Shown piece after piece: positions 1-7,627 of a stretch of 23,383 bases of DNA. The position numbers and the translations under genes were made by a program. The notes under the pieces were generated by a model that was not told the origin of the DNA, did no database searches, and saw only the letters and a list, made by a program, of their open reading frames with translations. Position 1 is the first letter of the stretch. Every line of letters begins with the position of its first letter. Origin of the DNA: JANWYT01 sp034432435 (GTDB taxonomy: Bacteria; Chloroflexota; Anaerolineae; Aggregatilineales; Phototrophicaceae); assembly GCA_034432435.1 (NCBI GenBank), contig DAOUBS010000152.1, positions 1-23,383 of the forward strand, given 5' to 3'.

Positions 1-301
1 CAAGGGCGCGAAGGCGTTCAGCCTCGCGCTCTGCAGCTAGCCGCCGCGATTCGGACTGTTCGAGCAGGGTGCGCATCTCTGCCCGTACCTGCTCTAGGAT
101 GTTTGTTTCGCGCTGAACGGGCAGCGACTGTGTGCGTAGAACAGATTGATCAGACTCCAAACCGCTAAGGCGTCGCTGGAGCGTTTCGATCATGTCACTT
201 TGTAAAGCGAGCCGCTCTTCAAGGGTGTTGATCGTATGTTTGTCTTTGCGTCGTTCATCATCTAGAAACTCAATGATGCGAGCGAGTGAATGCACGTCCA
301 T
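1..301 (-). CDS. Coiled-coil protein of unknown function (N-terminal part, runs off the window)
   Basis: An open frame begins with ATG at 301 and stays open for 100 codons to the window edge, so only the N-terminus is seen. A Shine-Dalgarno-like GAGGT lies just upstream of the ATG, which supports this start. The protein opens with MDVHSLARIIEFLDDERR and then becomes strongly helical, rich in Glu, Arg, Gln and Leu with heptad-like spacing (for example LEERLALQSDMIETLQRRL), as expected of a coiled coil. No signal peptide, membrane segment or catalytic motif is visible. It is transcribed divergently from the dGTPase-like gene and has its own extended -10 element at 333-341. I do not recognise the family. 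That it is a real gene rests on the start signals and the biased, stop-free composition. Confidence 0.75.
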   Translation of the reverse strand, partial: MDVHSLARIIEFLDDERRKDKHTINTLEERLALQSDMIETLQRRLSGLESDQSVLRTQSLPVQRETNILEQVRAEMRTLLEQSESRRLAAEREAERLRAL

Positions 302-332
302 TTGACTACCTCATCTGCTTCAATTTGTGGCC

Positions 333-341
333 AGTATAGCA
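333..341 (-). promoter_or_regulatory. Extended -10 promoter element for the coiled-coil gene
   Basis: On the minus strand this reads TGCTATACT, a TGn extended -10 joined to TATACT, 32 bases before the ATG at 301. No good -35 hexamer is seen at 17 bases, which is common for extended -10 promoters. The same TGCTAT core recurs at 6438-6446 (+) and 20193-20201 (-). For the divergent dgt-like gene, a possible -10 (TACAAT, 381-386, +) is visible but lacks a convincing -35. Confidence 0.5.
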
Positions 342-429
342 CAGTGATTGATAGATTTCCCTCGTTCAGGGCGTTCAGTGTACAATTTATGTATGATGTA
401 TGAAAGCAAACAGTTAGGGTTGATGCATC

Positions 430-1578
430 ATGCGGCATCGTGAGCAGCTTGAAGCGCTGGAAGCGCAAGCGTTGGCTCCTTATGCAGTGAGCAGCCGAGC
501 CAGTCGTGGACGATTTCACCCCGATCATGAGCCGGCTTATCGTACTGCGTTTCAGCGTGATCATGATCGGATTGTGCATTCAGCCGCTTTTCGGCGATTG
601 GAGTACAAAACACAGGTCTTTGTCAACGATGAGGGAGACTACTATCGCACACGGTTGACGCACACGCTGGAGGTGGCTCAGATTGGGCGCACCATCGCGC
701 GCGCGCTTGGTGTGAATGTTGACCTCACTGAGACGATCTGTTTGGCGCACGACCTCGGTCATCCCCCGTTTGGCCACAGCGGCGAGCAAGTGTTAGACGA
801 GCTGATGAAAGACCACGGCGGCTTTAACCACAACCATCAGAGCTATCGGGTTGTGACCGAGCTTGAGACGCGCTACCCGAATTGGCGTGGGCTGAACTTA
901 ACCTATGAGACGCTGGAGGGCATTGCCAAACACGAGACAGACGCGGTGCTGCCGACGCAAGAAGCGTTTGACCTCAGCCTGCGCCCCAGCTTGGAAGCAC
1001 AAATTGCCAACTTCGCTGACGAACTGGCCTACAACGCCCATGATCTGGATGACGGCCTTCAAGCTAACCTGCTGACGTTGGCACAACTGCGAGATTTGGA
1101 GATTTGGCGTTGGTTGGAGGAGCGTCTGGGCGTGCCAGAGGAGGGGTTAACCGAGTTGAATCGGCATCGGTTCATCCGTGAGCTAGTAGGAATGATGGTA
1201 GATGACGTTTTGCAGACCACGCAGCACGCGCTAGATGAGCTTGCGCCAACGTCGCCGATAGATATTCAACGACACACGGCTAACGTTGTTGCGTTCAGCC
1301 CACGGATGCAAGCGCTCACACGCCAGCTGCGCCGCTTTCTGTACGATAATATGTACTATCACTTTCGTGTAGTCAAGATGAAATCACGAGCACATGTTTT
1401 TATTAGCAGACTATTTGACTCATACATTCAAGAACCACGCCATCTGCCACCCGAATATCGCACAAGAATTGAAGAGATGGGACTATACCGATGCGTAGCA
1501 GATTACATTGCCTGTATGACAGACCGGAGCGCTTTGTTAGAATATCGACAGTTGTACGATGCCGCCGCTCGGCCTTAG
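430..1578 (+). CDS. dgt: Deoxyguanosinetriphosphate triphosphohydrolase-like HD protein
   Basis: This 382-residue protein belongs to the dGTPase-like HD family, which hydrolyses dNTPs to the deoxynucleoside and triphosphate and is thought to control dNTP pools in the cytoplasm. Visible signatures are FRRLEYKTQVF near residues 54-64, the first metal-ligand His (RLTHTLEV, H78), the HD pair in CLAHDLGHPPFGHSGE (H107, D108), and a later AYNAHDLDDG (H204, D205). Length is normal for the bacterial short form. The ATG at 430 is weakly supported by AGGG upstream; another ATG at 423 is out of frame. The Ser/Thr kinase gene follows 16 bases after the stop, so the two are probably co-transcribed. Whether the substrate is dGTP or other dNTPs cannot be read from the sequence. 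The family call is secure. Confidence 0.93.
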   Translation: MRHREQLEALEAQALAPYAVSSRASRGRFHPDHEPAYRTAFQRDHDRIVHSAAFRRLEYKTQVFVNDEGDYYRTRLTHTLEVAQIGRTIARALGVNVDLTETICLAHDLGHPPFGHSGEQVLDELMKDHGGFNHNHQSYRVVTELETRYPNWRGLNLTYETLEGIAKHETDAVLPTQEAFDLSLRPSLEAQIANFADELAYNAHDLDDGLQANLLTLAQLRDLEIWRWLEERLGVPEEGLTELNRHRFIRELVGMMVDDVLQTTQHALDELAPTSPIDIQRHTANVVAFSPRMQALTRQLRRFLYDNMYYHFRVVKMKSRAHVFISRLFDSYIQEPRHLPPEYRTRIEEMGLYRCVADYIACMTDRSALLEYRQLYDAAARP

Positions 1579-1594
1579 CCTAACAGGATTGTCT

Positions 1595-2953
1595 ATGTCA
1601 GAGACACTACTAAATGGACGCTATGCGCTAGTCGCCCAGCAGGGATCTGGTGGGATGTCAGTTATTTATCGGGCTGTCGATCGCCTGCTTCAGCGCAACG
1701 TGGCAGTCAAGATCTTGCGCCCCAGCCTGACAACAGACCCCGCCTTTCTAGAGAAGTTTCGTAACGAAGCGCGCAGCATCGCCAACTTGTCTCATCCAAA
1801 CATCGTCACTGTGTTTGACGTTGGCAGCGATGGGTCAACACATTACATCGTCATGGAACTTGTCGATGGACAAGACTTGAAAAAGATCATCAAAGCCAGC
1901 GGCGCGATGCCCATAGAAAAGGTGATCGACGTCATCACTCAAATTTGCGCTGGCATTGGCTACGCTCATCGTTCTGGTATCGTACACGCTGACATCAAGC
2001 CCCAGAACATCTTGATGACCCGTGATGAAAAGGTCAAAGTCACAGACTTCGGGATTGCGCAGGCTCTAAGCGACACCCAACCCCAGCAGCGGGCCGAAGT
2101 TGTGTGGGGAAGCCCGCACTACTTCTCACCTGAGCAAGCGAAAGGCGAACAGCCATCCGCCCGCAGCGATGTTTACAGCATTGGCATCGTTATGTTTGAA
2201 ATGTTGACGGGACGGCTACCATACACGGGCACGAATCAGCAAGAGCTGGCCATGGCACACATCCGCGAGCGCGTGCCCCTTGTTACAGAGTTTAATCCAA
2301 GCGTGCCAGCGGGTTTAGCTGAACTTGTGAAGCAAGCAATGGCGAAAGAACCTGCCGAACGCTTCCGCGATGCTGATCAATTTAGCGCTCGGATCAAACA
2401 ATACCGTGATCAAGCAAACAGCGCTACCATAAACAATATGAGGCCTGCCATCCCGCCTGCGCCTCAGCAACCTGCGAGTGCAGCCGATGTACCGCCTGCA
2501 CCTTCGGCTGTACCTCGGCAACCAACACCGCCACCTGTGAATGCTGCGCCGATTCCAGCTCGTCCTCCGGGAGTAGGCGCGACTCCTTACATTCCGCCGA
2601 TTCCGCCTGCAAGCAGTGAACCGACCATGAAATTCAGCGCAGCGCCGGCAGCTCCTAACCCATACAACCCGCGGCAGCAGGCAGCGCCCCCAATGATGGG
2701 GCAAGTTCCAGATCCACGACATCCAATGCCCCCAGCCAACACGCCGCTGCCACAGCCAACTTACAATGTTCCGCCTGGTCGCCCGTTTGGCCCCGATTCC
2801 GGCCAGTATTACCCGCCTCAGTACAGTCAGCCCATGCGGCCATTGGAAGGCTCTGAAGGGCGAGATTATGTGACGATTGCGCTGGCGGTGTTGGCTGTTA
2901 TTGCGATTCTGGGGTTGATTCCGGTGTGGGCGATTGCTCTCTCGGCGCGCTAG
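1595..2953 (+). CDS. Membrane-anchored Ser/Thr protein kinase, non-RD type
   Basis: A Hanks-type kinase of 452 residues. The kinase domain (about 10-275) shows the P-loop GSGGMSV (17-23), catalytic Lys39 in VAVKIL, the catalytic loop HADIKPQN (H131, D133), DFG at 151-153, and a SPEQAKG segment in place of the usual APE. The HRD arginine is replaced by Ala132, which makes this a non-RD kinase. A Pro/Ala/Gln-rich linker of about 140 residues follows, and then one C-terminal hydrophobic helix (about 423-449), so the kinase domain should face the cytoplasm. No outside domain is present. ATG 1595 was chosen over GTG/ATG codons upstream because CAGGA precedes it and the kinase homology begins right after it; a start at 1559 would overlap the dgt-like gene. 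The last 56 bases overlap the opposing kinase gene. Confidence 0.93.
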   Translation: MSETLLNGRYALVAQQGSGGMSVIYRAVDRLLQRNVAVKILRPSLTTDPAFLEKFRNEARSIANLSHPNIVTVFDVGSDGSTHYIVMELVDGQDLKKIIKASGAMPIEKVIDVITQICAGIGYAHRSGIVHADIKPQNILMTRDEKVKVTDFGIAQALSDTQPQQRAEVVWGSPHYFSPEQAKGEQPSARSDVYSIGIVMFEMLTGRLPYTGTNQQELAMAHIRERVPLVTEFNPSVPAGLAELVKQAMAKEPAERFRDADQFSARIKQYRDQANSATINNMRPAIPPAPQQPASAADVPPAPSAVPRQPTPPPVNAAPIPARPPGVGATPYIPPIPPASSEPTMKFSAAPAAPNPYNPRQQAAPPMMGQVPDPRHPMPPANTPLPQPTYNVPPGRPFGPDSGQYYPPQYSQPMRPLEGSEGRDYVTIALAVLAVIAILGLIPVWAIALSAR

Positions 2954-4736
2954 TGGGTGGCATGGTAGGTGTTGCTGCAGGACGCCTCATGCCGCTGACG
3001 CTTTCGGTCATGGAGAATGCTGGATTCTCGCCACGGGCAATCAAAAACGAGTCGACAAGGACCGTGCTTGTGCCGACGGCCGGCGAAGCTGTGTAGATGC
3101 CGATTGCACCTTCGTTGAAGGTATCCTCTTGCAACCTGACCACTAGTTGGCTGTTGATGTAGCCAACCAACAAGTTACGAAACACGATGATCGTCAGCCT
3201 GTTTTGTTGGCCCCGTGGCAGAGCGGCGTCGGTAGGAGTCCAGTTCTCCCCTGCGTTGCGCAGCTCGCGCCACAAGCCATTTTCGCGCGTCCACAAGCTA
3301 AAGCGAGCTTCGCTGTCCACAGCGAACACGTTGTAATTGTCTGGGTCTTGATAGCGAAAAACGATGCCATAGGCGCTGTTGGGGGCGCTGTCCTCGGTCA
3401 AGGTGGCGTCCATCGTGATCTGAACATCGCGGTAGCGAAAGTAATCAGGGTTGAAGAGACTGGTAGTGGCTGTGTTGTTCAACGTGTTGGTGATGATGTA
3501 TTGACCGTCGCGGATGACACGCTGCACGACGCCTTCTTGTGTTTGCTGCCATGCTACATTCAAGCTTTCACCGTCTGAAAATGTGATCAACCCGAAAACT
3601 TCTTCTGAAGTCATTGCACTGACGACATCTTGAACGGAGAGCGGGAGCGCATCCTGCTCTGAGGTGCTCGGACGCTCTTGTGTTAGGCGAGCTACGATGA
3701 GCAGGGAGACAACTGCAACGGCCAGCGCTGCAAACCCCAGCGGGTTCTGTTTGGCTGGCTGTAGAACCGCGCTTTCAATGGTTTGTAGGATGGTGCGCGT
3801 GGGCTTGTTGGGAACATCTGAAGTTGTGAGTGGTGCAGCGGTTTTTATAGTTGGCAGGATAAGTGTCCTCTCGCGCTCAGTGTGGAGGTAAGCGCGCAAG
3901 TCTAACGCAAACTCGCTGGCAGTTTGATAGCGTGCTGCGGGATCTTTGGCAAGCGCTTTGGTGATGATGCGCTCATAAGCCTCGTTGTCAACACGGATAT
4001 AATTGGATAGTGAAGGGATCGGCATCTGAATGTGCTTCAGCAGGACGGAGAGCGTGTCATCTCCCTCATAGGGCGTGCGTCCTGTCAGCAGTTCAAACAA
4101 GATGACCCCTAGCGCGTACAAGTCACTGCGGCTGTCGATGGTCTCTCCAGTGGCCTGCTCGGGTGACATGTAAGCGGGCGTGCCGACGATTGTTCCGTCT
4201 TGAGTGTGTCTCGCTAAGCTGCCCGCGAGCTTGACGATCCCAAAATCGGTCAGAACAGCGCGATCGTTTTGCTCAACGAGCACATTGCTGGGCTTCAAGT
4301 CGCGGTGGATCATGCCTTTTTGGTGGGCGTATTCGAGCGCAGCGCAGAGGTCGAGCATGATATGCTGAACGCGGTCAATTGGGATCATCAGCCCCTGAGC
4401 TTGGTGATGCTTGAGGATGTTCTCAAGTGTTTGATCAGCGACGTAGCGCATCACCATGTAGGTGAGGGTTTGGCCTTCATGCTCAATCTGATTGAAGTCA
4501 TAAACTTGAACGATATTAGGATGGTTGAGGCTGGCGATGGCGCGCGCCTCTTGGACGAAACGCCCATAAAATCCTTCTTCATCGGCAAGATGTTTGTGCA
4601 GGATCTTGACAGCTACCTCACGGTCGAGGTTCTCATCACGAGCACGAAAGACGGTCGCCATCCCCCCAGAGCCAATTTTTTCCAGCAGGGTGTAGCGGTC
4701 GATACGCTGATTGACAAGAGGAGAATATTTCACCAT
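2898..4736 (-). CDS. Transmembrane Ser/Thr protein kinase with an outside lectin-like sensory domain
   Basis: A 612-residue kinase if started at ATG 4736. The kinase domain shows GSGGMATV (23-29), Lys44, HRDLKPSN with D146, and DFGIVKL, then TPAYMSPEQATG, so it is a canonical RD kinase. A single membrane helix (about 332-351, PLGFAALAVAVVSLLIVARL) separates it from an outside region. That region (about 385-585) resembles the concanavalin-A/DUF1080-like beta fold, with RYRDVQITMDATL, GIVFRYQDPDNYNVF and FNEGAIGIYT. The tail is rich in Ser, Pro, Thr and Glu. The plausible role is sensing an envelope ligand and phosphorylating cytoplasmic targets (inference). The start is uncertain: ATG 4817 would add 27 residues unlike a kinase, and neither start has a strong ribosome site. 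The gene lies downstream of the LysM gene on the same strand and overlaps the facing kinase at its 3' end. Confidence 0.92.
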   Translation of the reverse strand: MVKYSPLVNQRIDRYTLLEKIGSGGMATVFRARDENLDREVAVKILHKHLADEEGFYGRFVQEARAIASLNHPNIVQVYDFNQIEHEGQTLTYMVMRYVADQTLENILKHHQAQGLMIPIDRVQHIMLDLCAALEYAHQKGMIHRDLKPSNVLVEQNDRAVLTDFGIVKLAGSLARHTQDGTIVGTPAYMSPEQATGETIDSRSDLYALGVILFELLTGRTPYEGDDTLSVLLKHIQMPIPSLSNYIRVDNEAYERIITKALAKDPAARYQTASEFALDLRAYLHTERERTLILPTIKTAAPLTTSDVPNKPTRTILQTIESAVLQPAKQNPLGFAALAVAVVSLLIVARLTQERPSTSEQDALPLSVQDVVSAMTSEEVFGLITFSDGESLNVAWQQTQEGVVQRVIRDGQYIITNTLNNTATTSLFNPDYFRYRDVQITMDATLTEDSAPNSAYGIVFRYQDPDNYNVFAVDSEARFSLWTRENGLWRELRNAGENWTPTDAALPRGQQNRLTIIVFRNLLVGYINSQLVVRLQEDTFNEGAIGIYTASPAVGTSTVLVDSFLIARGENPAFSMTESVSGMRRPAATPTMPPTSAPREQSPTPESTPESQ

Positions 4737-4827
4737 GTTGTTCGTCGCATTTCTGAGTACATGCGCACCATCCAGAGTAACACTAGAACTGAAATGTTGC
4801 TCAACCCTAACACGCATTTAGCGCTAA

Positions 4828-6372
4828 TTAGGGCTGAAACACATCATACAAGAGGCCCGGCTGACCGTCTGTGCGCAAGACACTGTAGAAGCATGGCTCA
4901 GCTAAGCGAGCGGGACATCCATTTAAATTATAAAGAATCATTGGATTCACTGCACCCACTTGCTCTGCGATCTGAAACGCGCTGCGCGTGTATTCACGCT
5001 GTTGTTGAGCCGAGACGTAAGTGAAGAAAGGGTTCTCAGCCATGTTGGGCGCGGCTAGCGAGTTGACTTCCGCGCTGCCCCAACCAAACCGCGTTACCCA
5101 CAGGGGGACTTCGCTGCCGCCTACAGCATCGACCAATTGGCGATAGGTGAGTAGCGTCTCTAGAAAGTAGAACTCTGGCTGTTCAAAATGGGTCAGGACG
5201 CCCTCCAACGGTTGGCAGCAGCGGGCGTCAGGCGGGTTGGCGAACCCATCGGGCTGTACGCCGACAGCGTCGACAAGGCTCAAAAGGCCGCCATTTAGCA
5301 GCGTCTGGAGAAATAAGCGATCTGAGATTGAATTCTGTGGGTTAGTGATGCCAGTGGGGGCTAGACCCGCTGACACGATGAGAGCGTCAGCGTCCGCACG
5401 CCGAATCGCCGCTGCGGCTGCTGACAAAAGCGACAAGTAGCTGATGCTTGACAGGCGGGCCGTTTCGCGGCTTGCGGACGTCGAATCGTGCCACGAGCGC
5501 CGCAGATTAGGCTCCAACCAGATCTCATAGGCTTGCACGCGGCCACGGTAACGCTCAGCGACGCGCTGAACAAACTGAGCATAGGTTTGAACGTCATCCG
5601 GTGGGCCGTATTGAGTGAGATTGAGAACATACGGGGTGGCAGAGGGGCGCGCCCAGTCCGGCGCGCCGGTCAACGTGAGCAAGATGTTTCGGCCTTGAGA
5701 GTTTAGACCATCAATCACTAGATCGAGCGCTTCCCAGTTGATCTGGTTAGGCACTGGTTCAAACTCTCGCCAGTTGATTGTGATCTTGACCCATTGGATG
5801 TCTAATTTACTAACCCAGTTAAGTACTTGCTCAGGCAATTGATTTTGCAGGAACACCTCGACGCCGCGTTCTAGCTTGCGATCAAGGAAGCTGTCAGGGT
5901 GTGGTGTGCTGGTTGCGATGGCCAACGGTGGAGAGTCGCTCACTGTGTCATGGCGTGGCACACGCAGTTGAGCGCCAATTGTGAGCGTGTTGGGGTTCGT
6001 AATTCGGTTGAGCGCGATGAGCGTTTCAACGGACGTGTTGAACATGGTTGCAATGCGCGCCAGTGTGTCTCCGCGTTTTACCGTGTAGACTTCCCACGAT
6101 GTGATGACAACGGGGTCATCTGGCCGAAGCGGAATGATGAGCACTTGGCCGGGTTGAATTGGCCGTGCGGGGGGAAGGTCGTTGGCGCTGATGATCTCCT
6201 GTGGTGTGATGCCATAAACACGAGCGATAGCGGCTAGACTGTCACCCGCGCGCACTGTGTACTCTTCTACGCGCTCATGAGAGGGGGCGGTTGGAGTTTG
6301 TGTGTAAGCAGTGGGCTGAAGCAACAGCGTTACAATCAGGGCAGCGCCCAACCAAGCATAGGCGCGTCGCAT
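4828..6372 (-). CDS. Secreted LysM protein with a GH-A-type (GH39-like) barrel, probably catalytically impaired
   Basis: ATG 6372 has a strong ribosome site (GAGGAG, 5-6 bases away) and is followed by a signal peptide (MRRAYAWLGAALIVTLLLQ), so the longer frame up to 6666 is not used. The product is 514 residues. Two LysM domains (about 37-82, YTVRAGDSLAAIARVYGIT; about 92-137, YTVKRGDTLARIATMFNTS) should bind glycan such as peptidoglycan. The rest looks like a clan GH-A TIM barrel of the GH39/cellulase-like kind: VKITINWREFEPVPNQINW, LLTLTGAPDWARPS, YEIWLEPNLRRSW and PLWVTRFGWGS. The acid/base Glu287 is present, but the preceding Asn of the usual NEP motif is Leu286. At the usual nucleophile position (family pattern VTEFGW) there is Arg428. 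It is probably a glycan-binding pseudo-enzyme (inference). It precedes the sensor kinase gene on the same strand, with 91 bases between. Confidence 0.85.
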   Translation of the reverse strand: MRRAYAWLGAALIVTLLLQPTAYTQTPTAPSHERVEEYTVRAGDSLAAIARVYGITPQEIISANDLPPARPIQPGQVLIIPLRPDDPVVITSWEVYTVKRGDTLARIATMFNTSVETLIALNRITNPNTLTIGAQLRVPRHDTVSDSPPLAIATSTPHPDSFLDRKLERGVEVFLQNQLPEQVLNWVSKLDIQWVKITINWREFEPVPNQINWEALDLVIDGLNSQGRNILLTLTGAPDWARPSATPYVLNLTQYGPPDDVQTYAQFVQRVAERYRGRVQAYEIWLEPNLRRSWHDSTSASRETARLSSISYLSLLSAAAAAIRRADADALIVSAGLAPTGITNPQNSISDRLFLQTLLNGGLLSLVDAVGVQPDGFANPPDARCCQPLEGVLTHFEQPEFYFLETLLTYRQLVDAVGGSEVPLWVTRFGWGSAEVNSLAAPNMAENPFFTYVSAQQQREYTRSAFQIAEQVGAVNPMILYNLNGCPARLAEPCFYSVLRTDGQPGLLYDVFQP

Positions 6373-6403
6373 GGGGTCTCCTCGCGCATGTGGCCTCAAC
6401 TTC

Positions 6404-6433
6404 AGTTTACCGTGATTCGCCGCCATCTGCCAA
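6404..6433 (-). promoter_or_regulatory. Promoter for the LysM/kinase operon
   Basis: The minus strand reads TTGGCA (6428-6433), an 18-base spacer, then TAAACT (6404-6409), placed 31 bases before the ATG at 6372. It fits a housekeeping-type sigma-70 promoter. Its -35 lies inside the region expected to be occupied by the opposing promoter at 6438-6446. Confidence 0.5.
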
Positions 6434-6437
6434 TGAG

Positions 6438-6446
6438 TGCTATAAT
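6438..6446 (+). promoter_or_regulatory. Extended -10 promoter for the zinc-ribbon/SPFH operon
   Basis: TGCTATAAT is a perfect TGn extended -10. No clear -35 is seen upstream. Transcription starting 6-8 bases downstream would give a very short leader, with the ribosome site GGAGGG (6455-6460) almost at the 5' end of the message and the ATG at 6467. It overlaps the divergent promoter at 6404-6433. Confidence 0.55.
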
Positions 6447-6466
6447 CCGATACCGGAGGGGTGTGC

Positions 6467-6991
6467 ATGGAACGGCGTAAGCTACTAGGGGTCAGCTTGA
6501 CAATGGGAGGGGTGATTGTAACAACTCTCGGTGGGGTGTGGCTGGCGGTGCAGCCCACAACCATTGTGGATGACCCAAGTCTTATCAGTAGTGCGCTCCC
6601 GATTTTCTTACTAGCGTTCGGTTTGATGACCGTGGGCGGATACTTGATAGTGTCTTCTGGCAGCAATCAGTCATTTGCTGAGCCAGAGATGGAACTGCCG
6701 CTGCTGCTGCTTGACTACCTGCGCCAGCATGGAGAAGTCTCTATTGGCCAAGCAGCAGATGCGCTTGGCGTACCAAAGGACGCAGTCATCTTGAGCCTAG
6801 AGGAATTGCAAAGGTTGTACTTATTCAGCGGGTACGTTCGACCAGATGAAGAGCGCGTGTGTACGATACCTGGGCCTATGCTGGAGGTGATGCAGCAGTG
6901 TGTCGTGTGTGGGCATGCACTTGTTCCGAGAAAACTGCATCCTACGCTGTGCCCGCAGTGTAAGACGATCTATTATCTCCCTAAAATCTGA
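6467..6991 (+). CDS. Membrane protein with winged-helix-like and zinc-ribbon segments, unknown function
   Basis: A protein of 174 residues that I cannot assign to a named family. ATG 6467 was chosen over GTG 6461 because GGAGGG ends six bases before it. The N-terminus carries two hydrophobic helices (about 6-28 and 40-64: LLGVSLTMGGVIVTTLGGVW; ALPIFLLAFGLMTVGGYLIV). A soluble, probably cytoplasmic part follows that resembles a small winged helix (LLLDYLRQHGEVSIGQAADA, then SLEELQRLYLFSGYV). The C-terminus is a four-cysteine zinc ribbon (CVVCGHAL ... CPQCKTIYY). The architecture suggests a membrane-tethered adaptor or regulator that binds a partner or nucleic acid (inference). It is the first gene of an operon with the helical protein and the SPFH protein, 62 bases before the next start. 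Confidence 0.8.
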   Translation: MERRKLLGVSLTMGGVIVTTLGGVWLAVQPTTIVDDPSLISSALPIFLLAFGLMTVGGYLIVSSGSNQSFAEPEMELPLLLLDYLRQHGEVSIGQAADALGVPKDAVILSLEELQRLYLFSGYVRPDEERVCTIPGPMLEVMQQCVVCGHALVPRKLHPTLCPQCKTIYYLPKI

Positions 6992-7053
6992 GGAATTGGC
7001 AGAAAGAAAATTGCTGTACACTGTAGATATTATTAACTGACGAGGAATCTGCT

Positions 7054-7590
7054 ATGTCGTCTGAACTGTACGAGAAAATTGTTTCACAGCGGGGTGGATT
7101 AGAATCACTGGTGGCACGTATCCCTGGGTTCAAAGGGTATCACGAGAAGAACGCACGGCGACAAGCAGATACGATGCTTCGCAACTACATTGCGGAGCGA
7201 ATTGACGCTATCATCCGCGACTTTACCCGTGTCGAATCGATGATTTTGGACGATGGCAGAGGACTGTCTCACATGTCCAAGACGCGGGAAGTCAAATCAC
7301 GGCTGCAATCCTACCGTGACCGTGTCGCAACAGCCAATCCGAAGTATTCTGGCATGTTCGAGGCAGTCAAAATCGGCAATGAGGAACTGGATCGCATTTA
7401 TGCCTTTGACGAGGCACAGCTCCAGTATGTTGAAGAACTGAACGTCAACGTGGGGATCCTACAGAGCACCGTCGCAAAAGGAGAGGACTTTAAAGCAGCG
7501 TTGGATGCGGTGCTGTCGAGCGTAGACACTGCCATCGACGTTTTCAGCCTGCGCGATGATCAGATTCTGCAACTAGGCAGTGACAAGTAG
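7054..7590 (+). CDS. All-helical hypothetical protein encoded beside an SPFH gene
   Basis: 178 residues with no signal peptide, membrane helix or cysteine, and predicted largely helical. The N-terminal part holds ARIPGFKGYHEKNARRQAD followed by TMLRNYIAERIDAIIRDF. The middle is charged (TREVKSRLQSYRDRV), and the acidic C-terminal half runs from DEAQLQYVEELNVNVGIL to VDTAIDVFSLRDDQIL. I do not recognise an enzymatic family. The IPGFKGY plus basic-helix block looks like a conserved core, which would need a database search to confirm. The start is supported by CGAGGA about seven bases before the ATG. It sits 62 bases after the zinc-ribbon gene and 37 bases before the SPFH gene, so it is probably translated from the same message and may work with the SPFH scaffold at the membrane (inference). 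Confidence 0.8.
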   Translation: MSSELYEKIVSQRGGLESLVARIPGFKGYHEKNARRQADTMLRNYIAERIDAIIRDFTRVESMILDDGRGLSHMSKTREVKSRLQSYRDRVATANPKYSGMFEAVKIGNEELDRIYAFDEAQLQYVEELNVNVGILQSTVAKGEDFKAALDAVLSSVDTAIDVFSLRDDQILQLGSDK

Positions 7591-7627
7591 TCAATATGAA
7601 TCGAATTGAACCTGTAAGGAGAGGAAA

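Noticed and set aside
4737..4817. 27-residue N-terminal extension of the second kinase
   Set aside because: No ribosome site at 4817, and the added residues do not resemble a kinase. It was not excluded outright, and the start remains uncertain.
4269..5024. A 251-codon open frame on the plus strand
   Set aside because: It lies wholly opposite the kinase and LysM genes, whose products show clear conserved motifs. It has no recognisable domain and no ribosome site.
6373..6666. N-terminal extension of the LysM gene to 6666
   Set aside because: It would overlap the divergent zinc-ribbon gene and both promoters. ATG 6372 has a strong ribosome site and a signal peptide directly after it.
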